Shown here: positions 17,308 to 25,379 of the stretch, piece by piece
Layout: each line of letters opens with the position of its first letter
How positions within the stretch are numbered: the stretch's first letter is position 1
DNA from: JBJHCA01 sp050485785
GTDB taxonomy: Bacteria > Bacteroidota > Bacteroidia > Chitinophagales > Saprospiraceae
NCBI GenBank assembly: GCA_050485785.1
Contig: JBJHCA010000017.1
Location: 1-47,165, forward strand
Direction: 5' to 3'
Length of the DNA stretch: 47,165 nucleotides
Program-made: the position numbers and the translations under genes
Notes under the pieces: model-generated
What the model was told of the DNA's origin: nothing
Databases searched by the model: none
Seen by the model: the letters and a program-made list of their open reading frames with translations, nothing else

Positions 17308-20163
17308 TTAGCCCGGTCTGCTCTGTTGCCCGCGGTTAAATTGCCGCAGATTGTAGGTAAACACCATCATAAAATACCGGGAAATGAGATTGGTCTGGGC
17401 ATCTTCTATATATGCGTCAGTAACCGTGCGGCTAAGGCTGTTGTTTTGAGCCAGCAAATCAAAAGCCGTCAGCCTGATCTCTGCTGCCTGATTGTCGAGG
17501 AACTTATATCCGATGGATGCATTCCAACGCATATAATGGGGATCAAAATCATCACTCAAGCCGTAATAGTACTGATGGGTATAATCTGTTTGCAATACCA
17601 GACCTTTCCACGGCAGCCAGTTGAATCGGATTGAGGAAGTCTGTGTGTAGTAATTGTTATCAAGCTGAGGTCTGAGGCTGTTTTGTACGATGTTATATCC
17701 GGTGTTGGTACTGACGGTAAAGTCGACCTTTTCACTGATATTGCTGCTCAGGAATACTCCTCCATTGAAACCCAGATTATGAGCAATATTGGCAGCACCG
17801 TTAATGAGCCCGGGATTTCGGCTGTAGTTCACTCCGCCGTTGAGATTCAAATTGCTTTTCATAAACAACAGCGGTGTGCCATAGGTGAAAAAACTACGCA
17901 GGCTTCCTGCGCCATCCAGATTGACAGGTCTGTTGAGCTGTGATCCGGCCAATAGCATTATTCCATCGGGAAGTACAGTATCCGTGCGAGCTATTAATGT
18001 GCTTTGACCAATTGATCCGCTGGTTAAACTTCCGCCGGCAAATACAAAAAATGTGCGGGCGGTCTGAGGCATGGTCTTTTGAAATCGTATAAATGTGCTG
18101 TGGGTATAGCTTTGCTCCAGATCGGGATTACCAGTAGAAAGTAGCAGAGGATTACTGTTGTCCACTACGCTTTGTAACTGCTGAACGGTGGGTATTTGTG
18201 TTCTGGTCCGGTAAAATAACCTCAAATTGGCACCGGACTCAAAACGATAGCCGAACATGGCATTAGGCAATAAGTTGCTGTAAGGCAATGCGGTACTCGC
18301 TTCAAATGGAAATGTCTGCAAATTCTCAATCTGCACGTGCTGGTAGTCAACACCAATACTGATATTAAACCCGCGTTGGTTATATCTGTAACTTAGTCCT
18401 CCTCGCTGAGTATGAGTTTTTTGTTCAAACACATTACTCAGCATGGTGTCAATTAACTCATACTCACCACCGGGTGCGTCGCGGTGGAAGGTCAGGCGGT
18501 CAGCACCAGAAAACTGTATTGATGGAGCATACTGGAACTGAACCATGCCATGTCTTCCGGCAGGTTCGGTATAGGTCAAACTGGCACCATATTGCTGTGT
18601 CGTGGATTGTTGATCGCTGAATTGGTCAGTTTCCAGTATGGAATCCATATCAGACATAAAATACTCCTGAACAGAATACAGATTGCTTTCACCGGTTCTC
18701 AAGTTGTACGTCTGGTTCAGATTGATGGAAAATGTGCGGCGTGGAGCGGCAAAACGATGTCTGTAAAGAAGGTTGTTCGAAAGGATGATAGCGTCATTCT
18801 TCCTGCTTTGGTCAGAAAATAACCGATTCAGCAAATGCATATCGTTATTGAACATTTCAGCATCCGTTATACTCGCAGAACTCCGTTGCTGAACGTTTAA
18901 GCGTGGTGTCCAGATAATTGAATTGAACGAATCTATGTCAAACTCAATGCGTCCGCTGAACCGGTGGTTGTGATTGGTGCTGTTGGATCTGTCGTCTTCG
19001 TTGTAATAGCTGAATGTTTCATCCGGCAGAAAGTAAGTTCTTTCCAACAGACTAAAGGTGTTGTTTTCTGTTTGATTGTAAAAATAGCTGCCCTGAGCCT
19101 TGATCCTTTTCCCCCATTCGTCGGAATAATTCAGACCTGCCGAATGCGTGGTATTGATACCCGATTGATCACCGGTGAGAAAGTTACCTGCGGCTCCGCC
19201 ACCGCCCCAGCCACCTTGGCCAACTACAACTCCCGGTCCGCCACCAGGCCCTCGGCGACCGCCACGGCCACCCCTGCTTCCTTCAGAAGCTACACCTACC
19301 AGATCTTCAGCAGAAAAATTTTGTTGATTGATGTTGTTGGATAGCCCCAGGATTGATACCCGGCGAGCTCCGTTAAAAAAATTGATGTTCCCCCCGGCTG
19401 AATAACGGTCATCTGTTCCGTATCCGGCATAAATTCTGCCAAACCTTCCCGTATTCATACCCGGTCGTGTTACTATATTGATCGTTTTGGAGGTATTTCC
19501 GTCGTCAAATCCCGTAAATCTCGACTGGTCGCTCATCTGATCAAACACCTGCACCTGCTGGATGATCTCGGCTGGCAGATTGCGAAGTGCCAGTGTGGCA
19601 TCCTCACCAAAAAACTCACGGCCATCCACGGTTACTCTACGCACTTCTTCACCCTGAGCCTGTACCTGCCCGCCTTCTGTAGTGATTCCGGGCATTCTTC
19701 TTACAAGGTCTTCGGCACTGGCATCCCTGTGGGTTTGGTAAGCATCAGCATGATAAACCGTAGTGTCACCACGTTGAGTGGCTCTGGCTCTTATGGCTTC
19801 AACCGTTACCTCATCCAGTTGGGCCTCATCAGGGGATATTATCAAAGTTCCCAGCCTGTTGGGCCCGGGATTTATCACCAGGGTATCTGCGTATGGATGA
19901 TGAGCCAGATAGTTGATCTGAATCCGGTAAGTTCCCGGTTCGGGATCGGTGATCATAAACCTACCTTCAGTATCGGTAACCGCCCTGTGGATCTGAACCG
20001 AATCAGGAATGGCTATGAGCTGTACCGTAGCACCAATCATAACTTCGCGGTTGGCTTCTGAAACCACTTCGCCAAATACCGTTATCCGCTGCGCAAGCAG
20101 CGAACAAAAAGATATCCCCAAAAAAAGGGAAACAAGAAAAACTTGTCTCAATACAGATTGCAT
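17308..20163 (-). CDS. TonB-receptor-like outer-membrane beta-barrel protein
   Basis: A 951-residue outer-membrane protein. A signal peptide ends CSLLAQ. A carboxypeptidase-regulatory-like domain follows (about 26-110: VFGEVVSEANREVMIGATVQL and GTYRIQINYLAH). Next is a plug-like region with LDEVTV and RRVTVDGREFFGEDATLALRNLP. The remainder matches the OMP_b-brl family of large barrels. A Gly/Arg-rich insert occurs around residues 290-325. No clear TonB box was identified, and the substrate is unknown. Related proteins are widespread in Bacteroidota and are usually annotated as TonB-dependent receptors. It begins 26 bases after the LytTR regulator gene, on the same strand, so it is probably part of that transcript. 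Confidence 0.85.
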   Translation of the reverse strand: MQSVLRQVFLVSLFLGISFCSLLAQRITVFGEVVSEANREVMIGATVQLIAIPDSVQIHRAVTDTEGRFMITDPEPGTYRIQINYLAHHPYADTLVINPGPNRLGTLIISPDEAQLDEVTVEAIRARATQRGDTTVYHADAYQTHRDASAEDLVRRMPGITTEGGQVQAQGEEVRRVTVDGREFFGEDATLALRNLPAEIIQQVQVFDQMSDQSRFTGFDDGNTSKTINIVTRPGMNTGRFGRIYAGYGTDDRYSAGGNINFFNGARRVSILGLSNNINQQNFSAEDLVGVASEGSRGGRGGRRGPGGGPGVVVGQGGWGGGGAAGNFLTGDQSGINTTHSAGLNYSDEWGKRIKAQGSYFYNQTENNTFSLLERTYFLPDETFSYYNEDDRSNSTNHNHRFSGRIEFDIDSFNSIIWTPRLNVQQRSSASITDAEMFNNDMHLLNRLFSDQSRKNDAIILSNNLLYRHRFAAPRRTFSINLNQTYNLRTGESNLYSVQEYFMSDMDSILETDQFSDQQSTTQQYGASLTYTEPAGRHGMVQFQYAPSIQFSGADRLTFHRDAPGGEYELIDTMLSNVFEQKTHTQRGGLSYRYNQRGFNISIGVDYQHVQIENLQTFPFEASTALPYSNLLPNAMFGYRFESGANLRLFYRTRTQIPTVQQLQSVVDNSNPLLLSTGNPDLEQSYTHSTFIRFQKTMPQTARTFFVFAGGSLTSGSIGQSTLIARTDTVLPDGIMLLAGSQLNRPVNLDGAGSLRSFFTYGTPLLFMKSNLNLNGGVNYSRNPGLINGAANIAHNLGFNGGVFLSSNISEKVDFTVSTNTGYNIVQNSLRPQLDNNYYTQTSSIRFNWLPWKGLVLQTDYTHQYYYGLSDDFDPHYMRWNASIGYKFLDNQAAEIRLTAFDLLAQNNSLSRTVTDAYIEDAQTNLISRYFMMVFTYNLRQFNRGQQSRPG

Positions 20164-20189
20164 ATATGCTGATTTTAAGTTGAATGTGC

Positions 20190-20906
20190 TTAGGAACGTC
20201 CTGCCAAATAGTTTTTAAATTTCTCTTTGTGCTGCTGGGCTACCGGAATGCGATACTTTCCCATAACAATTTTACCCTGGTCAACAGACTCAATGGCGTT
20301 TAACTGCACTATGTATGACCTGTGTACTCGCATAAACATGGTTTGCGGCAGCTTTTCTTCCAGCGATTTCATGGTCATCAGCGACATGATGGTTTTGGCC
20401 GTCGATTTCAGATGAAACCGAACATAATCTTTTAATCCTTCGATAAACAAAATATCGCTGTAAAGGATCCTGACCAGGTTGTAATCAGCCCGCACAAACA
20501 GCGAACCTTCTTCCTCATCTCCGGTCTTTTCAGCATGTGCCACCAGCTCAAACCACTGCCGTCCTCTCGCTGCTGCAGCTAGAAACTCTTCGTAGTCAAA
20601 TGGCTTGAGAAGATAGTCGAGTGCATTCACTTTATACCCCTCCAGAGCAAACTGCTCAAATGCAGTGGTGAATACCACCCTGCAGTGCTCAGGCAGCCTG
20701 CGCGTCACTTCTATTCCACTCAGTCCGGGCATCTGGATGTCGAGAAACAACAATACCGGCTTGTCTGCAGGCAGATTCTCCAATACATCATGACCATGGT
20801 CAAACACACCTGCCAGCTCAAGATAGGGCGTCTTTTCCACATACCGCTTAAGCAGGCTGAGAGCCGGTGGCTCGTCATCGGCTATTATACACAGCAAACG
20901 TTTCAT
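20190..20906 (-). CDS. LytTR-family response regulator
   Basis: A 238-residue cytoplasmic DNA-binding regulator. The receiver domain has the acidic pair D10-D11, phospho-acceptor D56 (LFLDIQMPG), T81/T82 and K102 (YLLKPFDY). The C-terminal LytTR domain (about 135-235) contains LFIEGLKDYVRFHL and FMRVHRSYIVQL, the usual pattern for these beta-type DNA binders. Its first bases overlap the end of the kinase gene by four, suggesting translational coupling. LytTR regulators often control adjacent envelope genes, so the downstream barrel protein and the upstream small periplasmic protein are candidate targets. Confidence 0.95.
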   Translation of the reverse strand: MKRLLCIIADDEPPALSLLKRYVEKTPYLELAGVFDHGHDVLENLPADKPVLLFLDIQMPGLSGIEVTRRLPEHCRVVFTTAFEQFALEGYKVNALDYLLKPFDYEEFLAAAARGRQWFELVAHAEKTGDEEEGSLFVRADYNLVRILYSDILFIEGLKDYVRFHLKSTAKTIMSLMTMKSLEEKLPQTMFMRVHRSYIVQLNAIESVDQGKIVMGKYRIPVAQQHKEKFKNYLAGRS

Positions 20907-21937
20907 AATTGGAGGCTTAAACTGGTTACAAACTGCTCATGTTCAATTCCATATGTAAAGGAATGTTTGCCTTCACAGGTCATTTCGAGCCTTTTTTGCA
21001 GATTGTTTAACCCAATTCCTGAAACTGACCTGTCCTCCGCATTGTGAGGGGGTATTGGATTGGAGGTGGTAAACACCAGCTGATTGCCCTCCCTGATCAT
21101 GTGAATGGCTATTAATGCACCGGAAGTGCCCTGCATACCATGCTTAAAGGCATTTTCAACCAGGGGAATAAAGAGCAGGGGAGGTATCCGCAAGCCTTCG
21201 GTATCGTTGGGAAACGATGAGCGAATCTCCACTCTGGAACCACTGCGCGATGACATCAGGTCAATGTAGCGCTGCAGAAACTCAATCTCTCTGCTCAGGG
21301 GAATGGTCTCCTGCTGGCTGTCGTGTAACATATACCGCATCAGCTTGCCCAGTGCATGGATGGCTTTTTTGGCTTTTTCCGGCTCCTCGTCTGTTAAAGC
21401 ATAAATGGTGTTGAGAGCATTAAAAAAGAAATGGGGCTGAAGCTGATATTTCAGTTGTGACAGTTTGGACAGCAGTTGCTCATTTTCCAGTACCTTTTTC
21501 TCCTTCTCTTCACGTAACCATCGCCGCGTGGTTTGTTCTGCTACGCTAAGCCCAATAGCCAGAAGCCAAAGTATTATATTGCGGGATACGATAATTCTTC
21601 GGCCACCCCCGCCTCTGGACGATCGCTGATTAAAATGCTCGGTTAAATACTCCCGCAAAGCATCCTGGGCATAGTAACTCAATACGACCAGACCGGCATT
21701 GACCAGGAAGAATAAAAGGAATTGCTTGTTGAACAAAAACCTTCTTATCAAATAGAAGTAGTTGATGTAAAAAAGCAATATGGCAAACAACAAGGAGGGC
21801 CAGGTCCTCCATAAAATTCTGGAAGGGGCCATCAATTCGCTCCCGCCAAGCAAGTAAGGATAAAACAAAAGAAGGCTCCACATCATCAGATGCAGAGCCG
21901 CAGTGTATAAATTATCCTTTCTGAGGACTGTTGGCAT
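20903..21937 (-). CDS. LytS/YehU-type sensor histidine kinase
   Basis: A 344-residue inner-membrane kinase. The first 150 or so residues contain about four hydrophobic segments with no recognisable sensory domain, plus a short RSSRGGGGRR linker. The His_kinase domain follows, with the H-box QLQPHFFFNALNTIYAL and the ATP-binding N-box PPLLFIPLVENAFKHGM, then a glycine-containing box (SGIGLNNLQKRL). This is the class of kinase normally paired with LytTR regulators, here encoded by the overlapping next gene. The stimulus is unknown. The small basic periplasmic protein gene 37 bases upstream is a candidate accessory or target. Confidence 0.93.
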   Translation of the reverse strand: MPTVLRKDNLYTAALHLMMWSLLLFYPYLLGGSELMAPSRILWRTWPSLLFAILLFYINYFYLIRRFLFNKQFLLFFLVNAGLVVLSYYAQDALREYLTEHFNQRSSRGGGGRRIIVSRNIILWLLAIGLSVAEQTTRRWLREEKEKKVLENEQLLSKLSQLKYQLQPHFFFNALNTIYALTDEEPEKAKKAIHALGKLMRYMLHDSQQETIPLSREIEFLQRYIDLMSSRSGSRVEIRSSFPNDTEGLRIPPLLFIPLVENAFKHGMQGTSGALIAIHMIREGNQLVFTTSNPIPPHNAEDRSVSGIGLNNLQKRLEMTCEGKHSFTYGIEHEQFVTSLSLQL

Positions 21938-21974
21938 GGGTGTGGCTTAAATGATTAAAGTGATGCTAAGCCGA

Positions 21975-22403
21975 TTATTGTCGTTGTTCGCGATGTTTTT
22001 GTGGTCGTTCTTTTCCGTGTTCACCCTGTCGGTGCCTTTGTCCTTCAGTGCGGTGCTTTCTGCGCTTTTCCATTTGAGTCTGTCTTTGTTCTTTTCTGAA
22101 TTCTCTGAAGGCAGCATACAGGTCATCGCCCAGAATATGCTGCAAATTCGCAGTTTTTTCCATTCTCAATGCCTTGTGTTGGTCCTTACCTGCCTCACGA
22201 CCCAGCGCTTTGCGCTTTTCATGATACATGTTCATCACTTTCTTCATGTCCGCTTTTTGCATATCAGTCAGCGGATGTTTTTCACTGAACGCATCAACGG
22301 TTTGCTGAATGCGCACGTCGGAATTGGCATGTGCACCACGCTGTGCAATGGCTGCAGTTACCATCACCATCATCACGGCGATCCCTAAAATCAACTTTTT
22401 CAT
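21975..22403 (-). CDS. Small basic periplasmic protein, Spy/CpxP-like (tentative)
   Basis: A 142-residue secreted protein. The start at 22403 gives a clean signal peptide ending AAIAQ; an upstream in-frame extension to 22472 adds 23 unlikely residues. The mature protein is helical with HPLTDMQKADMKKVMNMYHEKRKAL, loosely like the LTxxQ motif of Spy/CpxP chaperones. The last 40 residues are almost all Lys, Arg, His, Gln and Glu. I infer a periplasmic stress chaperone or accessory sensor, not proven. It precedes the kinase gene by 37 bases. A 16-bp perfect palindrome lies 63-78 bases upstream of its start. Confidence 0.6.
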   Translation of the reverse strand: MKKLILGIAVMMVMVTAAIAQRGAHANSDVRIQQTVDAFSEKHPLTDMQKADMKKVMNMYHEKRKALGREAGKDQHKALRMEKTANLQHILGDDLYAAFREFRKEQRQTQMEKRRKHRTEGQRHRQGEHGKERPQKHREQRQ

Positions 22404-22465
22404 AAATAAAAATTTTGTGTGTGCAGGTATAACGCCCCCACAGAGAAATATTTCCGGTAATGGCG

Positions 22466-22481
22466 TAAACATCGATGTTTA
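22466..22481. promoter_or_regulatory. 16-bp perfect palindrome upstream of the small periplasmic protein gene
   Basis: TAAACATCGATGTTTA is self-complementary across all 16 bases. It lies in the divergent region between the periplasmic protein/kinase/regulator run (minus) and nadK (plus). Position and symmetry suit a dimeric regulator binding site. The protein that would bind it is not known. Confidence 0.45.
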
Positions 22482-22591
22482 GGGGAAATGTGTCTATGGA
22501 TCACTCTTTGTGGGGGCCTTCCGGCCCTGTATACTTTTGCTTTCCATACTCCGGTTCAGGTAACACCGCCCTCCAAACACCCATTAATTTT

Positions 22592-22599
22592 TACATTTG
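22592..22599 (+). promoter_or_regulatory. -7 box of the nadK promoter
   Basis: TACATTTG matches TAnnTTTG and lies 30 bases before the GTG start chosen for NAD kinase. This supports that internal start over longer reading-frame openings. No clear -33 element. Confidence 0.5.
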
Positions 22600-22628
22600 C
22601 ACAGACTTTCAGGTCAAAAAGCCATTGT

Positions 22629-23513
22629 GTGAAGTTTGCCATTTTCAGCCACAGATTTTATGCTCATGACCAGCCGGTAATCAACACCCTGATCGAAGAG
22701 CTTGTTCGCAATGACGTTGACATTGCGGTGTACCATCCATACTACCGGTCATCGGAATCAAAAATCAAGTGGCCAGCCAACATTGAATTTTTCGGCACTG
22801 CCGGGGAGCTGGAAAAAGCTCAGCCCGATTATTTCCTTTCTCTGGGCGGTGATGGTACCATACTGCATGCGGCCACCCTGGTCAGGGCATCGGGCATCCC
22901 CGTGGCCGGCATCAATCTGGGTCGTCTCGGCTTTCTTTCCGGAATCGAAAAACAAAACATTAGCGGGGCAGTCCAGTCGCTCATCAACCGAAGTTATGTC
23001 ATCGAGCATCGGTCCCTGCTCCACCTTGATGCCAGCCCTGCTCTTTTCGGTGAATCCAACTTTGCTTTGAACGACTTCACCATCCTCAAGCGGGATACTT
23101 CAAGTATGATCACCATCAATACCTGGATTAACGGCGAGTTTCTTAATACCTACTGGGCTGACGGCCTCATTGTGGCCACGCCAACCGGCTCTACAGGATA
23201 CTCCCTCAGTTGCGGCGGACCCGTAGTTTTTCCCAATTCCGGCAATCTGGTCATCACACCGGTGGCACCCCACAACCTCAACGTGCGCCCCATTGTGGTG
23301 AGTGATAGTTCTATCATAACTTTCGAAGTGGAAGGGCGGTCAGCTCATTTTTTGTGTACCCTCGACTCGCGGTTTGAACAAATTAAAGCCGGCCATCAAC
23401 TGGCAGTACGCAAAGCTGATTTTACCATTAAAATAGTGAGACCACACGAACGCAATTTTTTATCAACCCTGCGCGAAAAACTCATGTGGGGCATCGATAA
23501 ACGCAATCGGTAA
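22629..23513 (+). CDS. nadK: NAD kinase
   Basis: Phosphorylates NAD to NADP in the cytoplasm. The ATP/NAD-binding motif GGDGT is at 73-77 (SLGGDGTILHA). LNDFTI, WADGLIVATPTGSTGYSLSCGGP and a C-terminal VEGR segment complete the family pattern. The most likely start is the GTG at 22629, giving 294 residues and the conserved opening KFAIFSHRF. The frame continues upstream to 22488, but that stretch is unlike the family and would place the putative promoter inside the gene. It opens the plus-strand envelope block, in the position it occupies in many Bacteroidota. Confidence 0.93.
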   Translation: MKFAIFSHRFYAHDQPVINTLIEELVRNDVDIAVYHPYYRSSESKIKWPANIEFFGTAGELEKAQPDYFLSLGGDGTILHAATLVRASGIPVAGINLGRLGFLSGIEKQNISGAVQSLINRSYVIEHRSLLHLDASPALFGESNFALNDFTILKRDTSSMITINTWINGEFLNTYWADGLIVATPTGSTGYSLSCGGPVVFPNSGNLVITPVAPHNLNVRPIVVSDSSIITFEVEGRSAHFLCTLDSRFEQIKAGHQLAVRKADFTIKIVRPHERNFLSTLREKLMWGIDKRNR

Positions 23514-23630
23514 ACAACCCATCCCGCCTTTTCGGGCAACTCCTGCACGGATTCGGCGACATATCCAATACTTTAATCACTTGCTTCGTTATATGGCCTG
23601 ATTTTCATAAGGATTTTGGTTCTATCGTTG

Positions 23631-23638
23631 TACCTTTG
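23631..23638 (+). promoter_or_regulatory. -7 box upstream of the PorG-like gene
   Basis: TACCTTTG matches TAnnTTTG, 19 bases before the ATG at 23658. No clear -33 element at standard spacing. Confidence 0.45.
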
Positions 23639-23657
23639 CATCCTTTTTTGGAAGATT

Positions 23658-24520
23658 ATGGATCGTAACTTGTTGAATTACACCTGTTTTTCATGGCTTT
23701 TAGTGCTGGTCTGTCTTGTTGCTTCGCCCAAGGCTGAAGCNNNNNNNNNNATGCTGAAGTGGGCGGGTGGATAGGTGTGAGCCATTATTTTGGTGATCTG
23801 AATCCCGAGTTTGATTTTCCGCGGCCCGGGCCGGCAGGTGGACTTGGATTGAGGTATAATTTTACCAACCGTACCTCATTTAAGGCCGGGGGTAATTTTT
23901 TAGTACTCGAAGCCCATGATTCTGACTCCGATGATGTATTTCAACAGACCCGTAATCTGAGTTTTAAGTCTAACGTATTTGAATTGTTCGGGCAGTTTGA
24001 ATTCAACTTTTTGCCTTTTATACCGGGAATGAGGGATAACTATTTTAGTCCCTACCTTTTTGGCGGCCTCAATTTATTTCATTTTAATCCCAGAGCTGAA
24101 CTCGACGGAGAATGGTATGGTCTCCGATCAATGGGTACCGAAGGGCAGCGAAGGGGGGAGGAGTACAGTCTTACTCAATTGGGATTGGTTTATGGCCTCG
24201 GTGCCCGGTGGGCCATAAACCGCAACTGGAGTATTAATGCCGAACTCACCAGCCGCAAGTTGTTTACCGACTATCTGGATGATGTAAGTACCGTTTATCC
24301 CAATCCGGACGACCTGTTGAGAGAACGTGGTGAGATTGCACTTCGCCTTTCAGACAGATCAGTTGGCCCTGATGGCATGCCGGTTTTCATCAACCAACCC
24401 GGCCGCCAAAGGGGCGATCCGTCCGGGAATGATTTTTATGTAATTGTCAAAGTAGGGCTTATGTATCACCTAGGTGATGTTATTTGCCCTTCCATTCCTG
24501 TTCAGTTGTTCAGCCGTTAA
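23658..24520 (+). CDS. DUF6089/PorG-like outer-membrane protein, interrupted by an assembly gap
   Basis: A small beta-barrel protein of the family containing PorG, an outer-membrane component of the type IX secretion system. The N-terminal 28 residues form a signal peptide (SWLLVLVCLVASPKAEA). Then come ten Ns, and the mature part starts AEVGGWIGVSHYFGDLNPEF, the typical opening of DUF6089 proteins. Upstream and downstream parts are in different frames if the gap is taken as exactly ten bases; a true gap of 2 modulo 3 would restore one frame. The frameshift is therefore most likely an assembly artefact. The position before uppS and bamA matches the conserved order in the phylum. Confidence 0.75.
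23741..23750. other. Assembly gap (ten Ns)
   Basis: Ten unknown bases inside the PorG-like gene. The flanks both contain GCTGAAG, so short-repeat assembly trouble or an unmerged contig overlap is likely. The length ten is probably a placeholder. Confidence 0.95.
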
Positions 24521-24553
24521 TGTATGTTTCTGCACACCTTATAATGAGTTTTA

Positions 24554-24561
24554 TATCTTTG
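24554..24561 (+). promoter_or_regulatory. -7 box upstream of uppS
   Basis: TATCTTTG, 16 bases before the uppS ATG, is a perfect consensus match. A weak GTTTC lies 23 bases upstream of it. Confidence 0.5.
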
Positions 24562-24577
24562 CCCTCGCTCTGAAGTC

Positions 24578-25348
24578 ATGAAGAAAATCGACCCCCTGCT
24601 GTTACAGATGATTGATACCGATAGCCTGCCCAGGCATATCGCCATCATCATGGATGGTAACGGACGGTGGGCCAGGCAAAACAATAAACCCAGGGTATTC
24701 GGTCACCGCAATGGAGTTAAAGCTGTGCGGGCAGCTTCCGAAGCTGCAGCCGAAATCGGTGTTGATTATCTCACTTTATATGCATTCAGCAGGGAAAACT
24801 GGCATCGACCTCCTACAGAAGTCAATGCACTGATGACTTTGCTTGTGCATACGCTCAGAAATGAAGTAAAAACCCTGAACAAAAATAATATACGGCTCAA
24901 TGCCATTGGAGAAATTGATAAGCTGCCTTCAAAATGTTACAGAGAGCTGTGTGAAGCAATGGATGCCACTGCGGGAAACCTGCGCATGGTACTTACACTG
25001 GCACTGAACTACGGCAGCCGGTGGGAAATAACCAACGCAGCAAGAAAAATAGCCACATTGGCAGCAAATAGCGAATTGAAACCAGCTGAAGTGACCGAGG
25101 ACCTTGTTGCCAATTTGCTTGAAACCCGCGATATGCCGGACCCTGAGCTCGTGATCAGAACAAGTGGTGAATTGCGGATCAGTAATTTCCTGCTTTGGCA
25201 GATTGCTTATGCAGAACTGACGTTTATACCTAAGTTCTGGCCCGACTTCAGCAAGGATGATCTCTGTAATGCCATTATTGATTATCAGAACAGGGAAAGA
25301 AGATTTGGAAAAACCGGGGATCAGATACTGGATGAAAACCGTGTTTGA
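24578..25348 (+). CDS. uppS: Isoprenyl transferase (undecaprenyl diphosphate synthase type)
   Basis: A cis-prenyltransferase that extends farnesyl diphosphate with isopentenyl diphosphate to the C55 lipid carrier for cell-wall and polysaccharide synthesis. The catalytic segment is IAIIMDGNGRWA, with Asp26, followed by VFGHRNGVKAVR. The C-terminal RTSGELRISNFLLWQIAYAEL closes the active site. Length (256 residues) is normal. The next gene, bamA, starts close to or inside the uppS end, so they are co-transcribed. Confidence 0.96.
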   Translation: MKKIDPLLLQMIDTDSLPRHIAIIMDGNGRWARQNNKPRVFGHRNGVKAVRAASEAAAEIGVDYLTLYAFSRENWHRPPTEVNALMTLLVHTLRNEVKTLNKNNIRLNAIGEIDKLPSKCYRELCEAMDATAGNLRMVLTLALNYGSRWEITNAARKIATLAANSELKPAEVTEDLVANLLETRDMPDPELVIRTSGELRISNFLLWQIAYAELTFIPKFWPDFSKDDLCNAIIDYQNRERRFGKTGDQILDENRV

Positions 25349-25379
25349 CCTTCAACGAAAAGCTTACTGGAAGCCAATT

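Noticed and set aside
22404..22472. Upstream extension of the small periplasmic protein to 22472
   Set aside because: The added 23 residues precede an excellent signal peptide start at 22403 and would cover the palindrome.
23523..23536. CCCG/CGGG hairpin after nadK considered as a terminator
   Set aside because: Only 4 bp of stem and no T-run.
25257..25379. Long N-terminal extension of BamA overlapping uppS
   Set aside because: It would overlap uppS by about 90 bases in another frame. The start at 25380 gives a normal signal peptide with a ribosome site.
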